The notes below the pieces were generated by a model. It made no database searches. It was given only the letters and a program-made list of their open reading frames with translations, and was not told where the DNA came from. The translations under genes were made by a program, and so were the position numbers. Below are positions 1 through 13,200 of a stretch of DNA of 64,000 bases, piece after piece. The DNA comes from Liopterus haemorrhoidalis. Lineage: Eukaryota > Arthropoda > Insecta > Coleoptera > Dytiscidae. The first letter of the stretch is position 1, and each line of letters opens with the position of its first letter. The stretch lies in contig OZ020625.1 of the NCBI GenBank assembly GCA_963971575.1, positions 25,011,253-25,075,252 on the forward strand, written 5' to 3'.

Positions 1-965
1 AAACGTGGAGAATGTTAATCAGTCTGTTCGTGACGACCCGAACCTTTCAATTCGGAAGCGCGCAAGTGCTTTAAATGTGCATAGATCATCATTACATCGC
101 ATTATGCACAAAGACCTAAAGCTGCACCCCTACAAAATTCAATTGGTGCAAGAATTAAAGCCCCAAGATGCCAGTCAGAGGCTTAATTTCGTAAATCAGG
201 TGATTGAGCGATTTTCAACGTTTACCAACATTTTGTTTTCGGATGAAGCTCATTTTCATCTTAATGGCCACGTAAATAAGCAGAACTGCCGCTACTGGTG
301 TGCATGGAATCCAAAACGCAAACATCAGAAACCCCTACATTCGCCTAAAGTGACCGTATGGGCTGCATGTCGGCGCGAGGAATTATCGGCCCTTACTTTT
401 TTGAGGACGAAAGGGGGCGTGCAGTTACAGTGAATTCAGAGCGTTATGTGGAGATGTTAGACAACTTCTTGGTACCTGAACTGCAAAACTTTCCTGGCTA
501 TAACCAAAGAACATGGTTCCAACAAGACGGAGCAACTTCACACACGTCCAATATGTCTCTGCCACGTGTTCGTGAAATTTTCTCAGGCAAATTGATCTCC
601 CGGAGAGGTGACATAAATTGGCCTCCACGCAGTCCAGATTTAACCCCTATGGACTTTTTTCTATGGGGTTATCTTAAATCTAAAGTTTACGCCAATAAAC
701 CGACTTCACTGGTGCATTTGAAAGAAAATATCCGTCACAAAATGGCAGCCATCCCTGAGTCCACCTGCCGAGACGTCATAAGTAATTTTACTGTTCGATT
801 AAATGAGTGCCGAGAACGCGAGGGTCTACATTTAGACGATATTATTTTTAAGAAATAAATCCCCAAAAAGTGTATTTTAATAATTAATAAACATTTTTTC
901 TATATACGGCTTACTTTTTTTTTTAATCGATCCACTAAATATAAAATTTCTTTTGAGACACCTTG
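1..965 (+). pseudogene. Tc1/mariner-superfamily transposase relic, 5' end outside window
   Basis: A DDE transposase is read in two overlapping frames: 5-433 carries the first catalytic Asp in FSDEAHFHLNGH, and 358-858 carries the second Asp in QQDGATSHTS and the third in WPPRSPDLTP followed by DFFLWG. A one-base frameshift near 358-368, just after KVTVW, breaks the reading frame, so this copy cannot encode an active enzyme. The last acidic residue is Asp, which places it nearer mariner than Tc1 in the strict sense. AT-rich sequence follows the stop at 858; the motif ending GAGACACCTTGTA at about 952-966 is the likely 3' terminus. The left end and the N-terminal helix-turn-helix start lie outside the window. 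It sits in an intron of P4HA gene 1. Confidence 0.8.
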
Positions 966-1060
966 TATTAATAAAATTGGAGGATATAAATATAAATTAA
1001 AACTAAAAACTAAAAACTCTATATATATATCTTCCACTATTGTTTCTAATTTTGTTTTAG

Positions 1061-4000
1061 GGATTGAAGGGGATGACATGATTGAAAATATCAACCAAGT
1101 AAGTAAATTTATTTTCGGCTACTTTAGAACTGTCTCATTTACTATGAAATCAACATAATTCCGTTTGTTAGGCCGCGAACATACAGAAAGCTGGTAAATC
1201 AGTAGAGCCCTGCAAATCCGCGGATATCCGCAACTTTTCTGCGGATGCGGATAAATTGTCATTTAAATCATGTGGATGCGGATAAAATTTCATATCCGCT
1301 TATCCGCAATATCCGCGTGTACATTAAATTTTCGGTTACTTTCGGGGAAACACGCGATTGTGTTCTGACTACGCCATCCACGGTTATCTTCGGTTGTCTG
1401 TACACACATGTGATATTTTGTAGCATTCTATCTCACTTTATGTTATTGTTATTAAGACAACTGTCCATGCTCGAGATTGTGTTGGGACAATCAACATAAC
1501 TTTTTTATTATTGAATATAGAAAATAATATTTTGGACATAAGTTGCTTGGTACACTTTCGATGTAATTCTTCCTACCTCTGCTCTAATTCTGGCTTTTAA
1601 ATCTAATATACGCTTTTTTTAAATAAAACTGATTAGTAAGTTTTATTTAAATACTAAAATTAACCTATATACCTTGTTCCTCTTCCGCTGATTCCAAAAA
1701 TTGAAAATGACAAAAATTGAAAACTGATTCATGTTGCTATTTGAAAAAATATGAAGCACCTTCTAACAAGTAACTTATAAAAAAAAATTTTAAAAAATTT
1801 GTAGAAATTAAACAAAAATTATTAATGAGAACCAATAAATTATTAATGAGAAGTGTGGTGCTGTTTATTTTTTACTAATAATTTCAGATTAGGAGAAAAC
1901 GATAATAGCTTTATCCTTAAATCCGGTTCTACTTTCAATCGGTTTCGAAAAATACCTAGGTTTCGCGAGTTTTTATGCGACCCGGCATTTCGCTTACCGA
2001 GACTCGGTACTGGGTCGCGACCCACCATTTGGGAAACCCTGCCTTACACCAATCAACACGAGCCTTTTTTTGTCAAATCTTCGGTCAAATTATGCGAAAT
2101 CCATTTCAGTCTTTTTCACAACTAAATGTTCATGTAAAATCGAATGTATTACAGTTTGCGATATTCCAAAGAACGCCTCTATCTCACGGTAAGTCACATA
2201 CCGATCTTCTTCAATCATTTTGCGCACATTATCGATGTTTTTCTGAATCACAACCCATTTTGGTCGACCTTCACGAGATTCAACACTGACGGACGCACGA
2301 CCACGATGAAATTCTGCAAACCAATTGTAAATAGTCTTTTCTGATAGTGTTTCATTTCCAAACGTTGAACGAAGCGAATCGATGCATTGTTGTTGAGTTA
2401 GGCCTTTACTAAAATCGTAAAAAATCATTCAACGAAAGCCTTCACGAGTAATATCCATTTTTTCACAAACATTTGTTTTTAAACACTCACTATTAATAAA
2501 CTATTCGGTCAATTTATAAGGTGCCACTGATTTCACAATAACAAATGTTTTACGAATATAATAATGACACATTTCGATATTGCCATCTAGTGGTCGTTTG
2601 TAAAAACATAAAAAGGAACCCTCGTAATCGAAAAATAATGTTAACTCTGTATACTTTTTCAGCACGTCAAAGAGCAATACCATCGACTGTGTCGTGGCGA
2701 AAACTTGAAGCTGCCAAATGAGACTTCGCAGTACAAATGCATGTATGTCAGGAATGACCATCCATTCCTTCTGATAGCGCCCTTCAAAATGGAGCAGTTG
2801 AATCTGGACCCGCCATTGTTGCTCTTTCATGACGTCATCTCGGACAAAGAAATTCAGAAGATGAAGGAATACGCATATCTGCATGTATTATTAAGTTTTT
2901 ATCTTCCTTTGGGTATTTTCACGGGAATGATGGCAAATAGTAATTTTTATCTATTAATTCGGACTTTTGGTCATTTTATTTAAGCTTTGTAAATCATACT
3001 CACAATGCAAATTCTAGATTAAATTGATTGTCATTATAAAATGTCCTTTTCATTGCATTTTAAATTTTGTCATTCTTAATAAAAAATTTCCGTCTATTTA
3101 TTTGTTTTGTCTTCAAAATATATAAAAAAGTATTAAAATTTTTAATAAATGTCATTCGTTTCCATGGTTTCATTCACAGAACAGTTTCACTGTTAGAATT
3201 TTAAATTTTCACATACCAACCTTAAAAATCAGCTGTGGCCACCACAGGACCGACCGCCATCACAAAGTACTTGTATAAAATACATTCTAGCAGCAGAGTA
3301 GAAATAACTTGGCCTAATATTTTCCAACAAAGATATTATTTATCATGACCATGGAAACGTTAAATCTAAGAATGAAAAAATGGATAGAAAAAATTTCGAA
3401 AAACTTTTCAAAAATTTTTCGTTTTATCAAAAAATGTCTCAAATAAAAGTTATTAGTTATTGCATTTATTGCAACTTTTGTTAAATAAATTTTTTCTAAA
3501 TATTTTTCTGTTGCTAAATATTTGCAAAAATCTTAAAACCGTCACGAATAAACTCCCATTTCTAGTCAATCGATTTTTACCAAAAGTTGATCAACTCGTG
3601 CCATTGATGTCAAAAGCTTAAATAGGAAGTTTCATAGAAATCCTTTTAGCCGAATTTGCTCTGCTCGTGTACACAGACAGACGGACGGACAGACAGACAG
3701 ACAGACAGACAGATCAGACAGACAGACAGACAGACAGATCCGACAGACAGACAGACCGACAGACATCATGCTAAAAATAGTCAAAACGTTATGTAGGGCC
3801 CTCAATTCGTGGAGATCCATCGAAATCTCGAAATGTCAAAATCGGTATGATCACAATACCTCCCTTATACAGGGTGTTAGGATTTACCTAACAGTCCAAT
3901 GTCCAGCATAATTTAAAAGACAGGATGGTGACGTAGAATGTAATCGATTTTTCCTTTGCCAATTTTCTATAAAATGTTAATTTCGTCCAAAAATAAACAA

Positions 4001-4181
4001 ACAAAAAGATGCCCCACATTTTGAAAACCACTGACTTTTTTTATTTTTCATATTAATCCAGAAGTTGTGTAGTTGCCATAGAGAAAACAATATTTTAATT
4101 GTAGTTCAATAATAGAATAGCAAAGAACGTTTTTAGGGTTTTGTAGGTATGACCAAAAAACCCTTATACCGTCATTTTGTC

Positions 4182-4215
<34 letters not shown>

Positions 4216-7200
4216 TCGGTAAAAATTGTAGCCAAACGGCTAAACCTAGAGAGTTGAAAATTGGCATGCTTGTACAACTTTTTGACCCGCACATAGGAAA
4301 AATACTAAAACATCTAAAAAACATATCCCCCTAAAAATATAAACAAATATGTGCTCATCGAAAAAAAAATATTTTTTTAAAATTCTGAGTAGGGTATCAA
4401 ATGAAAGCCCTTAGTACGTGGATTAACGATCAAAATTTAATTTTTGCAAAATAAATTATTTTGAGGCGATTTTTGCCAAAATTGTGCAAAAAAATTTTTG
4501 TTCCACACTCTGTAGCCCAGATGGTTTAAACTAAAAATGTGAAAAAATTCTAAGTAATGTATAATGGTGTGAACCGGAATAGTACAACAGGAATTTTTGA
4601 TCAGATTATGTTTTCGGAAAATAACGCATTTTTTGTGTTTTTTGGTTGACGATGCATACATGTTATACTCTTATAACACACTAAGTTGATAAGCGTTTGG
4701 TGGTCTAGTGGCTCAGTTGCTCGACAACCACACAGGATCGTTATTCACTACACAGGTTCGTTCCTGGCTTGTGGAGTCAATTTTATTTTTTATTTATTTT
4801 TTTTCATATTTATTATGTTTAAATTAATTTGTTAAAATTCTAGTTATATTTTAGCACATTTTGAATTTAATTTTCAAGAGCGTAAATTTAATAACCAATT
4901 GGAATTATATTTTCATTCTGTGTCATTTATACGAAGCCAGAGGGGCGGAGCGTATGATTTAAGACAACCAATGAAAGCCATAGGCCCAATTTTCAAAATC
5001 TTAATGAACCTTGTTATATAAAAGAAAATACTGCACTTATTTAGAAACCTAAATAATGATATTAGGTATTCGAATTAAAATTAACAAAAAAATATTTTAA
5101 CATAAAATTTGTTTTTAAAGCTCTGAGATTAACAGACGATAAATTATTTTAAAAAGATCGTTCATTTTTCCGTGGTTACTACAAAGCAAAATTTGTCCTA
5201 CACACTCAGCATGCCGCCTTCACTTATTATATACCTGCGAAACCCTGCAATGTGTGAAAATTCACACTTCACATCAATTTTTTTTTACATGTTACATGCT
5301 TACGACATTAATAATTGCTAAAATCTTGTATAACGCATACATAAATTTAATTTTGTTAATGACAATAACCAAAAAATTGATGTGAAGTGTGAATTTTTGA
5401 CACATTTCTGGGTTTTGCAGGTATTTAGTAACTGAACGATGATTATTTGGGATGCCAAAACAAATTTTATATCAAAATATTTTTTTATGAATTTTAATTC
5501 GAATGCCTAATACCATTATTTAAATTCCTAAATATATGCAGTATTTTTTTTTTATACAGCAAAGTTCATTAAGATTTTGAAAATTGCACCTATGGCTTCC
5601 ATTGGTTGCTTACATCATAAGTCCCTTTGATTTCGTCAAACATAGAATTAAATTATAATTTCAACACTTTCCACTGGTTATTAAATTTACGCTTTTAAAA
5701 AAAAATGCAACATTTACCAAATATAACTAGAATTTTAACAAAATAATTTAAACAAAATAAAAATGCAAAAAAAAAACAAAAAATAAAATCAACAGGATTC
5801 GAACCCTAGTTTGCAAGTTAACTTATATTATTAAGCGTAAGACAAATCCAACCACGCCACGAGAGCTACTGGTCTGGTATGTTACACAACGTATTAAATA
5901 GTTAACATATTTTAGTTAAAAACACAAAAAATGCGTTATTTTCCGAAAACATAATCTGATCAAAAATTCCTGTTGTACTATTCCGGTTCACACCAATGTA
6001 CATTACTTAGAATTTTTTCAGATTTTTAGTTTAAACCATCTGGGCTACAGGTGTGAGACAAAAACTTTTTTGCACAATTTTGGCAAAAATCGCATCAAAA
6101 TAATTTATTTTGCAAAAATAAAATTTTGATCGTTAATCCACGTACTAAGGGCTTTCATTTGATACCCTACTCAGAATATAAAAAAAATATTTTTTTTTTT
6201 CGATGAGCACATATTTGTTTATATTTTTAGAGGGATATGTTTTTTAGATGTTTTAGTATTTTTCCTATGTGCGGGTCAAAGAGTTGTATAAGCATGCCAA
6301 ATTTCAACTCTCTAGGTTTAGCCGTTTGGCTACAATTTTTACCGAACAGACAGACAGACAGACAGACAGATAGACAGACAGACAGACAGACGACAAAATG
6401 ACGGTATAAGGGTTTTTTGGTCATACCTACAAAACCCTATAAACGGCTAAACAGCTGTCAGTTTACCAATTTATTTATTTATTTCCATAGAGAAACAAAA
6501 AAAAATTCTCAACGCCTATTTCAGTTACAGATTCAGTGTTACCAATTTAAGGATTCAATATGTCAGTCTCATTATCCGTCAGATAGCTATCTGACAGATA
6601 AATATGAAATGAAAGACGGGATGACATTTATCCAACAGATAAAGTATCAGATAACATTATCTATCAGAGAGTTACCCAGAAGTTTATCAGAATAAAGTCA
6701 CTAGATTATACAAAGTAGCGCAACGGCGGCCATACTGGGGCTAAAAATGTCGCCAACACAAATGATTTTCAGTGATTCCAACAGTAAAAAAATAAGAAAC
6801 TAGTACTACCAAAATTTTTATTTTAAACATTGTAATCACGATTTTTTTAATCAAAGATGCACTATAACAAAATTGTGTTACAATTTCAATTTTTTTCTTT
6901 TATTAAATAAAATGGATATAATATATAAATTTAAATGAAACTTAACCTTAAATATTCAAACCGCTGACAAAGGAGGATATTAAATGAGAGCGAGAAAGAG
7001 AGATGTGACAGCGCAGACGCAAACTTAAGAACGTAAAAATTGCTGCTTTAGTTTGCTTAATAGGGGCACCAATATTGCCAATCAAACCCTGGTGTCTGTC
7101 GGCTTCTTCAAAGGCTTGCGCTACTTTGTATAATCCAGTGACTTTATGTCAGAAGGTGGAAAGACCGGGCCTTATTCTTTTATTATTATTATTATTATAT

Positions 7201-10200
7201 TATTTATTTTACATCGGCCTTAATTTCTGCAACGAGGCTAATCGCCGATGCCAGGGGGCGAGCTCCTACACCTGGATGAAGGGTGAATGATTGTGAAAAT
7301 GAGAGTAATGTTAACATATTATTCTCGCCCGAATAATATCACCAACGAAGCAGGCTCGAACCACAGACCGGACAGTCGTACTGGGTTTTCACCAGTACAA
7401 ACCGCAGCCTTATTCTTTCTGTTCAATATTATCGATACCCAAATATCGATACATTCTCAGTATCGCATATCCCTAGGTACATCTATTGTTTATGATTGGT
7501 AAAATTTTTATTTTTTTCCAGATGAATCGCTCTGAAATACTGTCAAAAGAAAAATATGCAGAAGTACGTGTCAGTCAGACAGCCTGGATGGAGAAGAGTG
7601 TTCCTTTAGAAGCTGTTTTAGAACAAAGGGTGTCCGATTTTACAGCATTAAGCTCTCAAACAGCGGATCGTTCTCAGATTGTCAATTATGGAATAGGTGG
7701 ACACTATGACCTCCATAAGGATTTTTTTGAGGTACCAGAAATTTAAGAGTACTGCTCAATAAATCTCCAAAACCGATCTTGTAATGTATCGAGTAAGATA
7801 ACACGCCGTGTAACATTTTTATCTTGTTCGGACAGGATCAAGATTATTAAAGTAAAGGTTGTCTCGTAACTTCTGACCAATCAGAGCGTGAGAGGGAATA
7901 CGTCACATGTCTGCTTAGTTCAAACTAGCATACACAATTAATATAGATGTTGCATGTTTTTAAATATTTTTAATGACTATATTCATAATAGATATTTATT
8001 TCAAGACAGTTCTACTGAATAAATTATAAATAAATCCCTAAGGAAGTTTTATACTGATTTATCATAGTTTGGTATCTATAAGACTAACATTAGTCTTAAT
8101 GAAACGCAGATCATACGTCACATATGGCTAGCATAATACATACGTTATTTAGTACAAATTCATTCCGTAGAATAGTGTTTTACCTTGAATTTAGTGGGCT
8201 TTTTGTGACGTCACGGTCATTTTTGAACAGCCTGTATAATACTGATTAACATGCACTGTTTGTTTGGTAAAACATATGGTATTTTCATTTTTCAGTGTTT
8301 TTTCAAAAGTATCTAGCTGTATTTTTAGGGTTTCGTAGGTATGACCAAAAAACCCTTATACCGTCATTTTGTCGTCTGTCTGTCTGTCTGTCTGTCTGTC
8401 TGTTCGGTAAAAATTGTAGCCAAATGACTAAACCTAGAGAGTTGAAATTTGGCATGCTTATACAACTCTTTGACCCGCACATAGGAAAAATACTAAAACA
8501 TCTAAAAAACATATCCCCCTAAAAATATTAACAAATATGTGCTCATGGATTTTTTTTTAAGGTCTAAGTAGAGTATCAAATGAAAGCCCTTAGTTCGTGG
8601 ATTAATGATCAAAATTTTATTTTTGCAAAATGAATTATTTTGAGGCGATTTTTGCCAAAATTGTGCAAAAAAAAAATTATTCCCACACCCTGTAGCCCAG
8701 ATGGTTTAAACTAAAAATCTGAAAAAATTCTAAGTAATGCACATTGGTGTGAACCGGAATAGTACAACAGGAATTTTTGATCAGATTATGTTTTTGGAAA
8801 AAAACGCATTTTTTGTGATTTTTGGCTAATAATATACACAAGTTATAGCTTTGTAACACGCTACACTGGAACGTGTATGCTGGTGTAGTGGTTTTTGACG
8901 CTGGTTTTTCACCCAAGTAACTCGATCCGAAGGGGATCGAACCCTGGGAGGAGAGACAATATTATTTTTTGTTTTTTTTTTTAAATTTTTATATTGTTTA
9001 AATTATTTTTTCAAAATTCTAGTTATATTTTGGCAAATGTTGCATTTAATTTTTAAAAGCGTAAATTTAATAACCAGTGGAAATTGTTTAAATTATAATT
9101 TAATTCTGTTTCAATGTACACGAAATCAGAGGGGCGGAACTAATAACAACCAATGGAAGCCATAGGCGCAATTTTTAAAATTCTTAATGAACCTTGCTAT
9201 ATAAAAGAAAATACTGCACATATTTAGAAACCTAAATAATGGTATTAGGCGTTCGAATTAAAATTAACAAAAAAAATATTTTAATATAAAATTTGTTTTC
9301 GCATCCAAAATAATCATCATTCACTTACTAAATACCTGCAAAACCCTGAAATGTGTGAAAATTCACACTTCACATCATTTTTTTTTTTTAAATGTATCTA
9401 TTACAACACTGGTTATACCAGTTGGTTGAACCACTGGTACAGAGTATCAAATAAGTAATTTACTAACGTAAATATATATTTTTTTCAGGTACCGAATAAA
9501 AGAATAGCAACGGCGCTGTTTTACGTAAGTATATTCGGGAATCAAACCCGTCCACAAGGGGCGCACACAAGTTTTTTTTAGGGGTGGTCCGCAAAATTGG
9601 GCTAGTAAAACACCAATTTGTTTGGTGAAAACCAAAACGTATAAAAGGGTACCACCCGGTTTAATTCACTTTTAAACATTTTTAAGCTCTTCTTCATCTA
9701 AATAGTTATATCATTTTCACACTAGAACTTTAAGATCGGATGTTAAAGTGAATGTATCTTTAAACGCTAATGTGAAACCGTATGGCCTCGTCTAAATACA
9801 AGCGATGTTTAAGACAGAGATCTGCGTCTTAAACTTCGTCCGCATTGCCAACTAAATTTCTATTATAAAAAAATACTCCTTGAATTTGTGCTGTCAACAT
9901 TTTATATTATCATAAACAAGAATATTGTATTATATCGACGTTATAAGAAGTTTATACTTATTGTTATAATAAAATTATTTATTTTAATAATGTGTTTAAT
10001 AAATTACAGAGCTACAATAATTGAGATAAAATGTATCGACTTACATGTTAATACAGGTGTAATATATTCTTTATTGTAGTGTCTTTATTGTAGAATGAAA
10101 TGAAATATCCATATTTGTTTATAATAATTCAAAATGTGCGTCTGCGCAGACAGTTCAAAACTGGTAATTTCATGATGGTAACTTAAGGACAAAATTACTG

Positions 10201-13200
10201 TAGCTGATGACAGCACCGGAGATTTAAACATCAAGTGTGAAAGCATACCGATCTTAAACATCGGTGAACTTTAAGTTCACTCGTCTTAAAGATCTAGTGT
10301 GAAAATGGTATTACAAACATAGTATGTACTCTCTGTCCAGTAAAAGAAGAGCGGTGCGGCACTTATAACAATGCTTATTGCACCAATAAACATTTTTATT
10401 TATTATGTTGGCAGTTAAATGATGTAAGTCAAGGAGGAATGACAGCATTTCCATATCTTCGAACAGCTGTGCCGGTAAAAAAGGGAACTGCAATCATGTG
10501 GTACAACTTACAACCTGACGGTACAGGTGACTACCGTACCACTCATGGAGGATGTCCTGTACTTTTTGGAAACAAATGGGGTAAAGTTAACACTTATTTA
10601 AAGGTGGGAATGTACTATAGAAACGCCATGCCACTCGATGTGTCCATCAAGGCCGTCTTAGGCCAAGCAGGGGCCCTTGGCACACAGAATTTTTCCCTTT
10701 TAGAAACTCTCATTTAGTGACTTTATTGGTTATTATGGTTAGCTTTATACGAATCAAATACAGTAATACCCCGAAGTTACGCGATAGGTGTGTCCGACGA
10801 AAATCGCTTAAGTCGAATTCGCGTAAGTCGGGGTACAACTTTGCATATAAATTTTGTTTAATTGGGACCAACGACTAACAAAAAAATTAGTTTAGAAGAA
10901 AAATATTTAGTAAATTTGCAGTCCTTTATACATATAGTCGGATTTCCGATAGGTGACTGTTACATGTATGTATCAAGTAGCGCATTCATATAATAATCTA
11001 GTTACCATTTTTCAGCGATTTTAAAAATGTTTTTTGTTCTTTGTCTTAGCTCTCAGTGTCTGTTAATAATATTAATTAATAGACCTTTCGGCCAATTATT
11101 AAATTCACAAACTTTAATTTTAAATCTACTGGGATATTTTAATTCCGAAAAAGAGAACAATGGGCCACTTATTTCTCTATCTTGTGTCCATCAAAGAGTA
11201 CCAGCTGCCTTAAAGATTTCGGAATCAACAATTCATAGAATTATAAAATGTAATAAATCTGAACTTCTCACTAACAAAATCACGAGAAAACGAAGGAAAT
11301 TAAAATCTGAACCAGTTTGTTTTATTGATACATTGGCACAAAAGTATGGTCATGAAGTACTAAGATTACCTCCTTATCACTGCTAGTTTAACCCCATTGA
11401 ACTAATTTGTGGTATAACAAAAAATTATTATGATAGACATATTGGTCAAAACGGATATAGTGATAACGAAGTTTTGAAAATGTGGCAAGTAGCCTGTGAT
11501 CAAATTAGTTGTGAAACTTGGGCAAAATCTGTTAAAAAAGTCGAAATTTAATAAATGAATGGTGGGAAAGGGAAAGGATTGTTGATGATATTAATCCAAT
11601 AATAATAAATACAAGAAATGACAGCGATAGTTCAGATGACGACGATATCATGCATTACAGTAACTAATTTTTTTAAAATAAATTAAACATTTAAATACAA
11701 CTTGTAGCAATATATTATATGAATAAATATATTTTTACTTAATATTTTATTACTTAGTACTTAGGGGAAATATAAAAATTTAATTTAATTAAACAACAAA
11801 TTATAATCCTAAATTTACGTATGAGTATAAGTTTTTCCTTATTTATAATTATTACCTTAAAATTAATAATTTTGTTTGTTTGAGTTCTACGAATCATTCC
11901 GTTTCTTTTTAATGCTTTGTTTTTTATTAAAATAATTTGGAAGGTTGGTTGTCAACTTGCGTCACTATACGTTACTATGGGTATGCAAATAATTATAATG
12001 ATATAGACAGAGAAAGCATATAGTATTGTATATCGATACTTGTAGCAAAGAAGAGTCACCTATCAGCAATCTGACTATATTAATACAATATATTAAAAAA
12101 ATAAATGACTTACGTAAAAAAGTTATTTCGATGTCACTGGCTTCATAAAATCTAACAATACAATTACATTAAATTTATATTTGTGAAACTAACCGAGTGC
12201 TTTATTTTTTTATTAATTTTATATTATTAAGGGTTTAATCAACTTATCGAAACCTCAACTTTATTGAGAAATTATTTTTAAATGTCCGTCAATGTTTTAA
12301 TTGTTTTATCATTTGTTTTGTTTTAATGTTCGTCAATAGACCATATTAGTGTGTCGTCACATACATGTGCTGCCATCTGAGAGCTGAGTCCTTTTGAAGT
12401 TTAAAATACATGGGACATTACTTTTGTTACCTTAATTTTATAAATATTTTCAATTTTGGAGCAAAAAATATGTATTTTTGATAAATATATACTAATATAT
12501 ACAGTCCAGACACTTTATATTATAGAATAATGATTTTATAAATATATAAATAAGGATTCGAAGATATATTTATAGGTTACGTTTTTAAATAATATGAAAA
12601 TCGGAATATCTTTAGTATTTATTTAATTAAGACTAAGTAATCATTAATACTTTGTTTTAGAATGCATATTGGTGTATTGTTTTACTCCGAATTGTAACAA
12701 TTACATCTACATTATTAATTGCAAATTTTTTCGTTTTTTGACAGATGAAAATGAATAACAATAATGGAAAATTAAAAACAACATATTATTCCTTTAAACC
12801 ATTTAGATATGGTACACACACTTATTGCTATGTTACTTGCCATAAAAACGATTATTAACGTAAATTTTTCAAAATTAACCTGCAAAATAATATTGTTCTG
12901 TAAAAATAATGACATATTAAATTCTAATGTATAAAATAAGAATTTTAATAAATAAATATTGACTTGTAGTTTTGATGTGAAGCACTCTCTTACTTTGAAA
13001 ACTTAATTTATATTTCCAAAATACAATTTAACAAAAAAACAACATGCTAAATTCAAATAAAAGGAATCCAACCGCGAGACGGCAGCACTGAATCTCATTT
13101 TGTGACGTAGTTACTAATATGGTCTATTCCTCATAACTGCGCCATAGCTACAATTCCTTTCCTTGACACAGATTTCATGTGTTCTTCTTTTGTGTTGAAT

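Noticed and set aside
8303..9635. Minus-strand open frames overlapping HINE copy C and the 9489 micro-exon
   Set aside because: Shadows of repeat sequence or of the P4HA exon on the other strand.
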